From Sphingomonadaceae bacterium (GTDB taxonomy: Bacteria; Pseudomonadota; Alphaproteobacteria; Sphingomonadales; Sphingomonadaceae): a stretch of DNA of 12,974 nt. The stretch covers positions 1-12,974 of the forward strand of contig CANEVG010000056.1 in NCBI GenBank assembly GCA_947442095.1, read 5' to 3'. Shown here one piece after another: positions 6,016-12,974 of the stretch (position 1 is the stretch's first letter; each line of letters starts with the position of its first letter). The position numbers were made by a program, and so were the translations under genes. The notes beneath the pieces were generated by a model that saw only the letters and a list, made by a program, of their open reading frames with translations, was not told the origin of the DNA and did not search any database.

Positions 6016-9000
6016 GCCTCGTCCTCCGTCGGCCGCCGCAGCAGGTCTGGGGCGGGTTTGGGCTTGCGCCCAGCCCAGCGGGCCACCCGGTCGCCCAGAT
6101 TGCGGCTGATAATGTAGAACGAAGGGGTGAACAGCAGGCCGAACACGGTCACGCCGATCATGCCGAAGAACACCGCGATGCCCAGCGCCTGCCGCATTTC
6201 CGCGCCCGGCCCACTGGCGATCACCAGTGGCAGCGTACCCAGAATGAACGCGATCGAGGTCATCAGGATCGGCCGCAGCCGCTGGTGCGCGGCGCGTTCG
6301 GCGGCAGCGCGCGCTTCCAGCCCGTCATCCTCTCCTGCGCGCGCAAACTCCACGATTAGGATCGCGTTCTTGGCAGCAAGCCCGATCAGCACGACCAGCC
6401 CGATCTGCGTGAGGATATTGTTGTCACGCCCCATAAGCCCCACGCCCACGATGGCCGCGAGCAGGCACATCGGCACGATCAGGATCACCGCCAGCGGCAG
6501 AACAAGGCTTTCGTATTGCGCCGCCAGCAGCAGGAAAACGAAGACCACTGCAAGACCGAACACCAGCGCGCCGGTGTTGCCGGCCTGGCTCTGCTGATAG
6601 GCCAGTTCAGTCCATTCATAGGTAAAGCCTGCGGGCAGGTTGGCCTTGGCAAGCGTGTCCATCGCCGTCAGCGATTGGCCGGAGGAGAAGCCGCGCTTGG
6701 TATCGCCTTGCAGCTCTGCCGCCGGATAGAGATTGAAGCGCACCACGCGGTACGGCCCGCTGTCGTTCTTCAGCCTCATCACTGCCGCCAGCGGCACCAT
6801 CGCGCCCGAGGCCGAGCGGGTCTTGAGCCGCGAGATATCGCCAATGTCGTCGCGGTAGGGCGCATCGGCCTGTGCAGTTACACGAAATGTACGGCCCAGA
6901 AAGTTGAAATCGTTGACATACGTGCTGCCAAGATAAGTGCCGAGCGTGGAGAAGATGCGCGCCACCGGCACGCCGATCTGCTCGGCCCGCTCGCGGTCGA
7001 TTTCGGCCTTGAGGCGAGGGGTCTTGGTGTTGAACTGGGTGAATACCGAGGTGAGGCCGGGCTCCTGATTGGCGGCCATCATCATCTTGAAAGCCGCGCC
7101 TTCCAGCGCGGCATAGCCCGCGCCGCTCCGGTCCTCGATCATCATCTTGAAGCCGCCGCCCGTGCCGATGCCGCGCACCGGCGGCGGCGGCACGACGAGG
7201 ACATTGCCCGCCGTAATTGCGCCATAGGCCTTGCGCAGTTCGTTGGCGACGGTGTCTGCCGATGCGGACCGTTGGCCGAAGTCCTTGAGCGTAACGAAAA
7301 TTGCCCCGGCATTGGGCGCGGTGGTGAAGGTGGCGCCATCGAAGCCGGCAAAGGCGATTGTGGTCTTCACGTTTGGATTGTCGCGCGCTATTTTCGCGGC
7401 TTGCTGGACGATCTCATCGGTGCGCTGGAGCGAGGCACCCGGCGGTAGCTGGACAACCCCGATCAGGTAGTTCTGGTCCTGCGCAGGGATGAAGCCGGTG
7501 GGCGTGACCCAGAAACGCCAGCCCGCCACACCGAGCAGCAGGACATAGGCGATGGCAATCAAGCCAAGCGAGCGCACCAACCGCGCGGTAAGCCGCCCAT
7601 AGCGATGAGACAGTGTTTCGAACCACCGGTTGAAGCTGCTCGCGAAGCGCATTGGCAGGCCGCGCCAGCCGGGTTCGGGGGCAGCCGTGTCGTGGCCCGA
7701 GGGCTTCAGGATCAGGGCGGCGAGCGCGGGCGAAAGGGTGAGCGAGACGAACGCCGAAATGGCCGTGGCGCTGACGATGGTAAGCGCGAATTGCTTGTAG
7801 AATGCGCCCGAGATACCAGGAATGAAGGCAGTGGGGATGAACACCCCGCACAGCACCAGCGCAATGGCGATAAGCGCGCCGGACACCTCGTCCATCGTCT
7901 TGTGCGCCGCAGCGCGGGGGGCGAGCCCTTCCTCCGCCATTAGGCGCTCGATATTCTCGACCACCACGATCGCATCATCAACCACGATGCCAATGGCGAG
8001 GACCAGACCGAACAGCGAGAGGTTGTTGAGGCTGAACCCGAACGCGGCCATCGCGGCGAAGCTGCCGATCAGCGAGACCGGGATGGCCAAAATTGGGATG
8101 ATCGCTGCGCGCCAGCTTTGCAGGAATACCAGCACGACCAGCGCGACCAGGATGATGGCTTCAAACAGGGTTTCCTCAACCGCCGCGATTGATGCGCTGA
8201 TGAATTCGGTAGGGTGGAAGGGCACCGAATAGATGAGGCCGGACGGGAACGCCTTGGCGAGTTCTTCCATTTCGGCATCGACCGCTGCTGCCGTTTTCAG
8301 CGCGTTCGATCCCGGCAACTGGGTCACGCCGATGCCGATCGAAGGAAAGGCATCGCGATAGGCGTTGGTGCCATAATCCTGTGCGCCCAGTTCGATCCGG
8401 GCAATGTCGCGCAGCCGGGTGAGCCGGCCATCCTCGGCGCGCTTGATGATGATGCTGCCGAACTGGTCGGTCGTGGTCAGGCGGCCCTCGGTCTGGATGC
8501 CGAGCTGAAACGCGGTGCCGCCCTGGTTGAATGGCGGCTGGCCGACCGATCCGGCAGCAACTTGCGCGTTCTGCGCGCGGATTGCGGCGATGATCTCGTC
8601 CACCGTAAGATTGCGGCTGGCGGCGGCATCGGGATCGATCCACACGCGCATGTTGTAGTCGCGCCCGCCGATGATGCGCACGCCCCCCACGCCGGGCACG
8701 CGGCTCAGCCGGTCGACCACCTGCAGCGTGGCGTAGTTGGCCACGTATTGCTGGCTCAAGGACTTGTCCGGCGAATAGAGGTTCATCACCATCAGCAGAT
8801 CGGGCGAGTTCTTGCGCACGGTCACGCCGATCTGGCGCACTTCGGCGGGCAGGCGCGGCTCGGCGGTCGCGACGCGGTTCTGCACGAGCACTTGTGCCTG
8901 ATCGACATTGGTGCCGGCCTTGAAAGTCACCGTGATCGCCACAGTGCCATCGCCCGTGGAGGACGACTGCATGTAGATCATGTTCTCCACGCCGTTGATC

Positions 9001-9209
9001 GATTCCTCGAGCGGTGCGGCAATGGTTTCGGCGAGCGTTTCCGCCGTCGCGCCGGGATAGTTGGCCGAAATGACGACCGTGGGCGGGGCGATTTCCGGGT
9101 ATTGCGCAACGGGCAGCGAGGGGTAGGCAATCGCGCCCACGATCACGATCAGGATCGAAAGAACGGCGGCGAAGATCGGCCGGTCGATGAAGAAGTGCGG
9201 TAGGCGCAC
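6012..9209 (-). CDS. RND multidrug efflux pump, HAE-1 family (MexF/AcrB-like inner membrane transporter)
   Basis: 1065 residues, full length for the family. It starts with the characteristic FFIDRPIFAAVLSI helix (about 7-29); a second cluster of helices begins around 548, with large periplasmic loops after each first helix (about 30-345 and 570-880). The proton-relay acids are present in GIVVDDAIVVVENIERL (Asp411, Asp412), and the partner lysine is in GLAAKNAILIVEFA (Lys947). NSPDLLMVMNLYSPD and PGATAETLAETIAAPLE are also typical porter-domain segments. The pump should drive proton-coupled export of drugs or hydrophobic metabolites as a trimer with the flanking adaptor and channel. The start is a GTG at 9209, two bases after the adaptor stop. 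Sequence style and gene order recall MexEF-OprN pumps, but the substrate cannot be read from sequence. Confidence 0.97.
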   Translation of the reverse strand: MRLPHFFIDRPIFAAVLSILIVIVGAIAYPSLPVAQYPEIAPPTVVISANYPGATAETLAETIAAPLEESINGVENMIYMQSSSTGDGTVAITVTFKAGTNVDQAQVLVQNRVATAEPRLPAEVRQIGVTVRKNSPDLLMVMNLYSPDKSLSQQYVANYATLQVVDRLSRVPGVGGVRIIGGRDYNMRVWIDPDAAASRNLTVDEIIAAIRAQNAQVAAGSVGQPPFNQGGTAFQLGIQTEGRLTTTDQFGSIIIKRAEDGRLTRLRDIARIELGAQDYGTNAYRDAFPSIGIGVTQLPGSNALKTAAAVDAEMEELAKAFPSGLIYSVPFHPTEFISASIAAVEETLFEAIILVALVVLVFLQSWRAAIIPILAIPVSLIGSFAAMAAFGFSLNNLSLFGLVLAIGIVVDDAIVVVENIERLMAEEGLAPRAAAHKTMDEVSGALIAIALVLCGVFIPTAFIPGISGAFYKQFALTIVSATAISAFVSLTLSPALAALILKPSGHDTAAPEPGWRGLPMRFASSFNRWFETLSHRYGRLTARLVRSLGLIAIAYVLLLGVAGWRFWVTPTGFIPAQDQNYLIGVVQLPPGASLQRTDEIVQQAAKIARDNPNVKTTIAFAGFDGATFTTAPNAGAIFVTLKDFGQRSASADTVANELRKAYGAITAGNVLVVPPPPVRGIGTGGGFKMMIEDRSGAGYAALEGAAFKMMMAANQEPGLTSVFTQFNTKTPRLKAEIDRERAEQIGVPVARIFSTLGTYLGSTYVNDFNFLGRTFRVTAQADAPYRDDIGDISRLKTRSASGAMVPLAAVMRLKNDSGPYRVVRFNLYPAAELQGDTKRGFSSGQSLTAMDTLAKANLPAGFTYEWTELAYQQSQAGNTGALVFGLAVVFVFLLLAAQYESLVLPLAVILIVPMCLLAAIVGVGLMGRDNNILTQIGLVVLIGLAAKNAILIVEFARAGEDDGLEARAAAERAAHQRLRPILMTSIAFILGTLPLVIASGPGAEMRQALGIAVFFGMIGVTVFGLLFTPSFYIISRNLGDRVARWAGRKPKPAPDLLRRPTEDEA

Positions 9210-9211
9210 TC

Positions 9212-10402
9212 TCAGCGCGCCGTGGCTTCAGCCGCTGCCGGTGCGTTCAGCGGGGCCGAGCCAGGCGCATCCGCCGCCGCGCGGGGTTTGAGCACCACGG
9301 TCTTGGCCGAAACCGCCATGCCCGGCTGCAGCCTCGCAAGGCCATCGATCACCACCTTTTCGGTGGGGGCAAGGCCTGCCTTCACCACGCGCAAGCCCTC
9401 GACCAGCGGGCCGGTTTCCACCGGGCGCTGCACGGTCTTGCCGTCCTTGCCCACGACATAGACGAAGCGCCGGGTCTGGTCGGTCACGATGGCCTCGTCC
9501 GGCACGAGCAGCGCGGCATAAGTGCCCGAACCCAAGAGCCTCGCGCGGCCGAACATGCCCGGCACCAGAAAGCCGTTCGGGTTGTCGACTTGCGCATAGG
9601 CGCGGATCGTGCCCGAGTTCTGGTCGATGGCGTTGTCGACGAACTTCATCAGGCCGTGCCAGCGGTATGCGTTCTCGTCGGCCAGCTTGATGTCGACCGG
9701 ATTGGGCGCATAGCGTGAGGATTCGCGCTCGCCGGTCTGCGCTTGTCGCACGTACTTGAGGTAGAAACTCTCCGCACCATCGAAGGCAAAGCGGATCGGA
9801 TTGGTCGTTACCACGCGCGTCAGCACGGTCTGCCCGGCGCTGACATAGGTGCCGATGGAAACGCGCTTGTCCGAAATGCGCCCGCTGATCGGGGATCGGA
9901 CGGTCGTGAAGGAGAGATCGAGTTGGCGCGCCTCCAGCGTCGCGCGCGCCGCCCCGGCCGATGCCACCGCACTGCGCAGATTGGCCTGCTTGGTCTCGAA
10001 CTCCTCGCGGCTGATCGCCTCGGCATCGATCAGCTTCTGCGCGCGTGCCAGTTCGGTGCGGGCATTGGCGACCCCTGCTTGCACTTTGGCCAGTTCGGCC
10101 ACAGCCTGCGCGGCTGCGGCGCGATAGGGCCGGGGGTCGATAACGAACAGGACCTGCTCCTTGGCCACTTCCACGCCCTCGCGGAACGCCACGCTTTGCA
10201 CTGTGCCCGAGATGCGCGGCCGGATCTCGACATCCTGCACGGCCTCGAACCGGCCGACATAATCGTCCCAGTCCATGACCTGACGCTTGAGCGGCAGGCC
10301 GACCGATACGTTCGGCGGCGGGGGCGGGGGCGGCAGTGTCGGTGAGCAGGCAGTGGCGGCGAGGATCAAGGCCGCTGGGGCAAAAAGGGCGATTCTTCCC
10401 AT
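9212..10402 (-). CDS. RND efflux periplasmic adaptor lipoprotein (MexE-like membrane fusion protein)
   Basis: 396 residues, first gene of the RND operon. A lipoprotein signal ends in ILAATAC (Cys19), followed by a run of seven prolines (24-30) as a spacer. The segment MDWDDYVGRFEAVQDVEIRPRI is the hallmark entry of MexE/OqxA-type adaptors. The lipoyl half-motifs (about 58-92 and 165-195) enclose an alpha-helical hairpin (about 95-163); beta-barrel and membrane-proximal domains follow, and an Ala/Pro-rich tail ends the protein. It links the pump to the outer membrane channel and is anchored by its lipid. The start ATG at 10402 gives a proper signal peptide; no good SD precedes it. The promoter should lie in the divergent region 10403-10544. 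Confidence 0.96.
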   Translation of the reverse strand: MGRIALFAPAALILAATACSPTLPPPPPPPNVSVGLPLKRQVMDWDDYVGRFEAVQDVEIRPRISGTVQSVAFREGVEVAKEQVLFVIDPRPYRAAAAQAVAELAKVQAGVANARTELARAQKLIDAEAISREEFETKQANLRSAVASAGAARATLEARQLDLSFTTVRSPISGRISDKRVSIGTYVSAGQTVLTRVVTTNPIRFAFDGAESFYLKYVRQAQTGERESSRYAPNPVDIKLADENAYRWHGLMKFVDNAIDQNSGTIRAYAQVDNPNGFLVPGMFGRARLLGSGTYAALLVPDEAIVTDQTRRFVYVVGKDGKTVQRPVETGPLVEGLRVVKAGLAPTEKVVIDGLARLQPGMAVSAKTVVLKPRAAADAPGSAPLNAPAAAEATAR

Positions 10403-10424
10403 GGTTAACTGAGCTAGAGGGTGC

Positions 10425-10450
10425 GCCGGGTCGTGGCAACAAAACCCGGC
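10425..10450. repeat. Inverted repeat, 7-base arms
   Basis: GCCGGGT (10425-10431) and ACCCGGC (10444-10450) are perfect inverted repeats around a 12-base spacer. The repeat would fall in the 5' leader of the RND operon or in the upstream region of the hydroxylase operon. It has no T-tract on either side to suggest a terminator. Confidence 0.5.
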
Positions 10451-10475
10451 TAGATTTCGGGGATTGCTGTTTCAT

Positions 10476-10490
10476 GCCAGTGGCGCTGGC
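10476..10490. repeat. Short inverted repeat, 5-base arms
   Basis: GCCAG and CTGGC flank TGGCG. The arms are perfect but short, so chance is possible in GC-rich DNA. Confidence 0.35.
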
Positions 10491-10495
10491 TGATA

Positions 10496-10516
10496 TGAGT
10501 TGCTATACGCAACGCA
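10496..10516. repeat. Candidate operator: 8-base inverted repeat with one mismatch, overlapping a possible -10
   Basis: TGAGTTGC (10496-10503) and GCAACGCA (10509-10516) pair at seven of eight positions around TATAC. The core GTTGC-N5-GCAAC is perfect. It lies directly upstream of the iron-sulfur subunit start, a typical place for a repressor site. Confidence 0.45.
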
Positions 10517-10529
10517 ATCGCAGGCGATG

Positions 10530-10535
10530 AGGGGA
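10530..10535 (+). promoter_or_regulatory. Shine-Dalgarno deciding the GTG start of the iron-sulfur subunit
   Basis: AGGGGA lies 9 bases before the GTG at 10545. The ATG at 10527 precedes this site and would place it within the coding sequence. Confidence 0.5.
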
Positions 10536-10544
10536 AATTGGGTC

Positions 10545-11030
10545 GTGGCAATCGAGGCAATGGTCAACGGGAAGCCGGTCTCCTTCGATGTGGAACCCGA
10601 CACGCCGCTGCTCTGGGCAATCCGCGAAGGACTGGGCATGACCGGCACCAAGTTCGGCTGCGGCATCGCGGCTTGCGGCGCGTGCAGCGTCTATGTCGAT
10701 GGCGAGATCACCCGTTCCTGCAGTGTCCCCGTCAGCGATGTGGCGGGCAAGTCGATCACCACGATCGAAGGGCTTTCCGGGCCGGACGGCACATTGACAG
10801 CGCTCCAGGCCGCGTGGGTCGAGCATCAGGTGCCCCAGTGCGGCTATTGCCAATCGGGCCAGATCATGGCCGCCGCCGCGCTGCTGGCGGCCACGCCCAA
10901 GCCGACTGACGCCGACATCGATGCCGCCATGACCAACATCTGCCGCTGCGGCACTTATCCGCGCATCCGCGCCGCGATTCACGCGGTCGCAGGCACCACC
11001 GCCACCACGCCAACTGCCGCACAGGCCTGA
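10545..11030 (+). CDS. [2Fe-2S] subunit of a xanthine-oxidase-family molybdenum hydroxylase (IorA-like)
   Basis: 161 residues from the GTG at 10545. The N-terminal plant-type ferredoxin fold carries Cys39, Cys44, Cys47 and Cys59 (FGCGIAACGACSVYVDG then RSC). The C-terminal helical domain carries the second cluster with Cys99, Cys102 (QCGYCQSGQIM) and Cys133, Cys135 (NICRCGTYPRI), as in small subunits of isoquinoline 1-oxidoreductase, CO dehydrogenase and aldehyde oxidoreductases. It should pass electrons from the molybdenum centre in the next gene's product to an acceptor. No signal peptide is present, so if the complex is periplasmic this subunit would travel with its Tat-signal-bearing partner. 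The start matches the family's usual MxxxMVNGKPV-like opening; the ATG at 10527 and TTG at 10500 are longer alternatives. An 11-base gap leads to the catalytic subunit, indicating one operon. Confidence 0.93.
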   Translation: MAIEAMVNGKPVSFDVEPDTPLLWAIREGLGMTGTKFGCGIAACGACSVYVDGEITRSCSVPVSDVAGKSITTIEGLSGPDGTLTALQAAWVEHQVPQCGYCQSGQIMAAAALLAATPKPTDADIDAAMTNICRCGTYPRIRAAIHAVAGTTATTPTAAQA

Positions 11031-11034
11031 GGAG
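11030..11034 (+). promoter_or_regulatory. Shine-Dalgarno of the molybdopterin subunit
   Basis: AGGAG overlaps the last base of the upstream stop codon and sits 7 bases before the ATG at 11042. This favours that ATG over the one at 11048 and implies coupled translation with the iron-sulfur subunit. Confidence 0.65.
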
Positions 11035-11041
11035 CAAGCAC

Positions 11042-12974
11042 ATGGGCATGATCCGCAGAACCTTCCTGTTTGGCAGCGTGGCCGTTGTCGGCGGCGGCAT
11101 TTTCGCCATCAGGTATGCCGACAGCTCGGCGGCCGGCACCGCCGCCAAGCTCACCGAGGGCAGGGGCGGCCACAATTTCGGCACCTGGATTCGCGTGGGC
11201 GAGGATGACAGCGTCACGCTCTATTCGCCGCACACCGATATCGGGCAGGGCTCTAACACTGGCCTCGCGCAGATGCTGGCGGAGGAACTGGACGCCGACT
11301 GGAGCAAGGTCGTCGTTACTTCGGCTCCTGCGGAATCACCCTTTGCCAACGTGGCGCTCGGGCGCGGGTTTCTGGCCGATATGAGCGGCTATCCCGGGAT
11401 TATCGGCGGGTTGCCGACGTCGCTGCTCTCGATGATCGCGCGCTCGCTCAATCTACAGATCACCGGTGGTTCCTCGGCGTTGCGCTTCACTGGCGAGAAG
11501 GCGTTCCGCGTGATCGGTGCGGCGACCCGGTTGGCGATGATCGAAACCGCCGCCAAGCGCCTTGGCGTTCCGGCTGGCGAACTGACCACCACAGACAGCA
11601 AGGTCATCCACGCGAAGTCCGGCAAGACGCTGCGCTATGGCGAATTGGTTGCCGAGGCCGCGACGCACAGCCTTGAAGCCGAGCCCAAGCTCAAGGACCC
11701 CAAGGACTTCAAGTTCATAGGCAAGCCTATCCCGCGCTTCGATGTTCCGGACAAGGTCAACGGCACCGCGCAATACGGCATGGACGTGATCAAGCCCGGC
11801 ATGCGCGTGGCGACGGTGATTGCCGCGCCGGTGCGCGGCGGCAAGCTGGAATCGGTCGATCCCGCGCCGGCGATGGCGGTTTCCGGCGTCGAAAAGGTCA
11901 TCAAGCTGGACGGCGCGGTCGTCGTGGTCGCCAAGGGCTACTGGCAGGCACTAAAGGGCGCCCGCGCACTTTCGCCCAGGTTCACCGATGGCGGCAACGG
12001 GCTGATTTCAACCGCCACGATCTTTGCCGAACAGGACAAGCTGCGCGCCGATGGCAAACCTGACGCGACGGCGGGCGACGGCGATGTCGATGCCGCGTTC
12101 AAGGCTGGCAACGCCCGAGTGATCGAGGCGGATTACCGCATGCCGTTCCTCCACCACGCGATGATGGAGCCGTTCGCGCTCACCGCGCACTACAAGGACG
12201 GCCACCTAGATGTTTGGGGCGGCATGCAGGACCCACTCGGCGCGAAGGCGGCGGCGGCCAAGGCAGCGGGCCTTGCGACAGACAAGGTGACCTTCCACCC
12301 CATGCTGATCGGCGGCAGCTTCGGCCGCCGCCTGCCGATGTACATGGAAGTGGTGGACCAGGTATCGCAGATCGCCATGCAGGTGCCCTTTCCGGTCAAG
12401 CTGATCTGGTCGCGCGAGGAGGAAGTCTCGCAGGGCGCCTATCGCCCGCAAAGCTCGGCCAAGCTGACTGCCGCGCTCGGCACCGACGGCAAGCTGACCG
12501 CATGGCGCAATGATTTTGCCCAGCCCGAGGACGGGATGCGCGAAGTGCCGTTCTTCTATGATGTGCCCGCCGTTTCGCGCCGCCACTTCAAGCAGGTTTC
12601 AAACCAAACCGTGGGCGCATGGCGCTCGGTCAACGCGACGCAGCACGGCTTCACCACTGAAAGCTTCATGGACGAACTGGCCCATGCCGCCGGGACCGAT
12701 CCGCTGGAGTTCCGCAAGCGGCATCTGAAGCCCGGCTCGCGCCACTACAAGGTGCTGGAAGAGGTCGCGAAGCAGAGCGGCTGGGGCAGTCCGCTGCCAG
12801 CTGGCACGGCACGCGGCGTGGCGATGGTCGAGTGTTTCAACACCATCGTCGCGCAAGTGGTCGAGGCAACGCTGGCCGAGGACGGCACGCCCAAGGTGCT
12901 TAAGGCCACTGCTGTCGTCGATTGCGGCATGGTGGTGAACCCGGTCGCCGCCGAAGGCCAGATCATGGGCGGCC
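11042..12974 (+). CDS. Molybdopterin-binding catalytic subunit of a xanthine-oxidase-family hydroxylase (IorB-like), cut at right edge
   Basis: I translated this frame by hand: it is open from the ATG at 11042 to the window end, 644 visible residues with no stop. IorB-type subunits are usually somewhat over 700, so the C terminus, with the expected catalytic Glu, is missing. The N terminus has a twin-arginine-type signal (MIRRTFLFGS, then a Gly/Val-rich core), suggesting Tat export after cofactor loading. Domain cues are SPHTDIGQGSNTGLAQ (about residue 66 on), the repeated aldehyde-oxidase N-terminal element KPIPRFDVPDKVNGTAQYG, the molybdopterin loop GGSFGRR (424-430), AWRSVNATQHGF (about 526-537) and the SFMDELAHAAGTDPLEFRKRHL segment. 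AGGAG (11030-11034) lies 7 bases before the start. It probably hydroxylates an N-heterocycle or oxidises an aldehyde; the substrate is unknown, and the IorB name rests on family resemblance only. Confidence 0.93.
   Translation, partial: MGMIRRTFLFGSVAVVGGGIFAIRYADSSAAGTAAKLTEGRGGHNFGTWIRVGEDDSVTLYSPHTDIGQGSNTGLAQMLAEELDADWSKVVVTSAPAESPFANVALGRGFLADMSGYPGIIGGLPTSLLSMIARSLNLQITGGSSALRFTGEKAFRVIGAATRLAMIETAAKRLGVPAGELTTTDSKVIHAKSGKTLRYGELVAEAATHSLEAEPKLKDPKDFKFIGKPIPRFDVPDKVNGTAQYGMDVIKPGMRVATVIAAPVRGGKLESVDPAPAMAVSGVEKVIKLDGAVVVVAKGYWQALKGARALSPRFTDGGNGLISTATIFAEQDKLRADGKPDATAGDGDVDAAFKAGNARVIEADYRMPFLHHAMMEPFALTAHYKDGHLDVWGGMQDPLGAKAAAAKAAGLATDKVTFHPMLIGGSFGRRLPMYMEVVDQVSQIAMQVPFPVKLIWSREEEVSQGAYRPQSSAKLTAALGTDGKLTAWRNDFAQPEDGMREVPFFYDVPAVSRRHFKQVSNQTVGAWRSVNATQHGFTTESFMDELAHAAGTDPLEFRKRHLKPGSRHYKVLEEVAKQSGWGSPLPAGTARGVAMVECFNTIVAQVVEATLAEDGTPKVLKATAVVDCGMVVNPVAAEGQIMGG

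Larger units (their letters stand above)
10403..10544. promoter_or_regulatory. Divergent regulatory region between the RND efflux operon and the molybdo-hydroxylase operon
   Basis: 142 bases without a credible gene, between two divergent operons. Three separate inverted repeats occur here (10425-10450, 10476-10490, 10496-10516). I could not identify a convincing -35/-10 pair in either direction; TATACG (10504-10509) lies within the third repeat and could be a plus-strand -10 element. No regulator gene is encoded between the two operons, so the binding protein, if any, is encoded elsewhere or is the LysR-type protein at 3706-4617. Confidence 0.55.

Noticed and set aside
8214..9203. 329-codon plus-strand open frame opposite the pump gene
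   Set aside because: The translation is His/Ala/Arg/Gly-rich and resembles no fold, as expected for the antisense of GC-rich coding DNA. The pump frame explains the region fully.
9228..10475. 415-codon minus-strand open frame overlapping the RND adaptor
   Set aside because: It is a +1-shifted shadow rich in Arg/Gly/Pro. The adaptor frame has a lipobox and clear MFP motifs.
10500..10544. TTG (10500) or ATG (10527) start for the iron-sulfur subunit
   Set aside because: They add residues before the usual family N terminus, the TTG lies in the inverted repeat, and AGGGGA is placed for the GTG at 10545. The ATG at 10527 cannot be excluded.

Overview
The window is a high-GC, gene-dense stretch of Gram-negative bacterial chromosome. 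Codon usage, the style of the proteins, and the pairing of a Tat-exported IorAB-like molybdenum hydroxylase with a MexEF-Opr-like pump suggest an alphaproteobacterium, most likely a sphingomonad (inference). I see no tRNA, rRNA, insertion sequence, CRISPR or phage signature. Two envelope transport systems, a LysR-type regulator and a molybdo-hydroxylase fill almost all of it.

Region 1 (1-3587, minus strand) is a compact three-gene operon read right to left: an ABC exporter of type I secretion architecture, an HlyD-type membrane fusion protein whose start overlaps the ABC gene end by 17 bases, and a TolC-family outer membrane protein cut by the left edge. The ABC protein is the most unusual item. 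Its six-helix membrane domain and the overall nucleotide-binding fold are clear, but Walker A, Q-loop, signature, Walker B/catalytic glutamate and H-loop are all replaced in an otherwise intact reading frame. It looks like a complete tripartite exporter built around a pseudo-ATPase.

Region 2 (3588-4617): a 118-base divergent promoter region carries nested palindromes. It separates the exporter operon from a plus-strand LysR-type regulator of the OxyR clade. The regulator has no cysteine at all; the two redox cysteines of OxyR align with His and Ala. Divergent placement around a palindromic site suggests it controls the exporter operon.

Region 3 (4627-10402, minus strand) is a complete RND efflux operon in the order MFP lipoprotein, inner-membrane HAE-1 pump, NodT-type outer membrane lipoprotein. 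The junctions are 2 bases and a 4-base GTGA overlap. The MFP and pump resemble MexE and MexF.

Region 4 (10403-12974): a 142-base divergent intergenic region with three inverted repeats, then a plus-strand operon for a two-subunit xanthine-oxidase-family molybdenum hydroxylase (IorA/IorB-like). It has a [2Fe-2S] subunit and a Tat-signal-bearing molybdopterin subunit that runs off the right edge. The shared divergent promoter suggests that oxidation of a substrate and efflux of it or its product could be co-regulated (inference).
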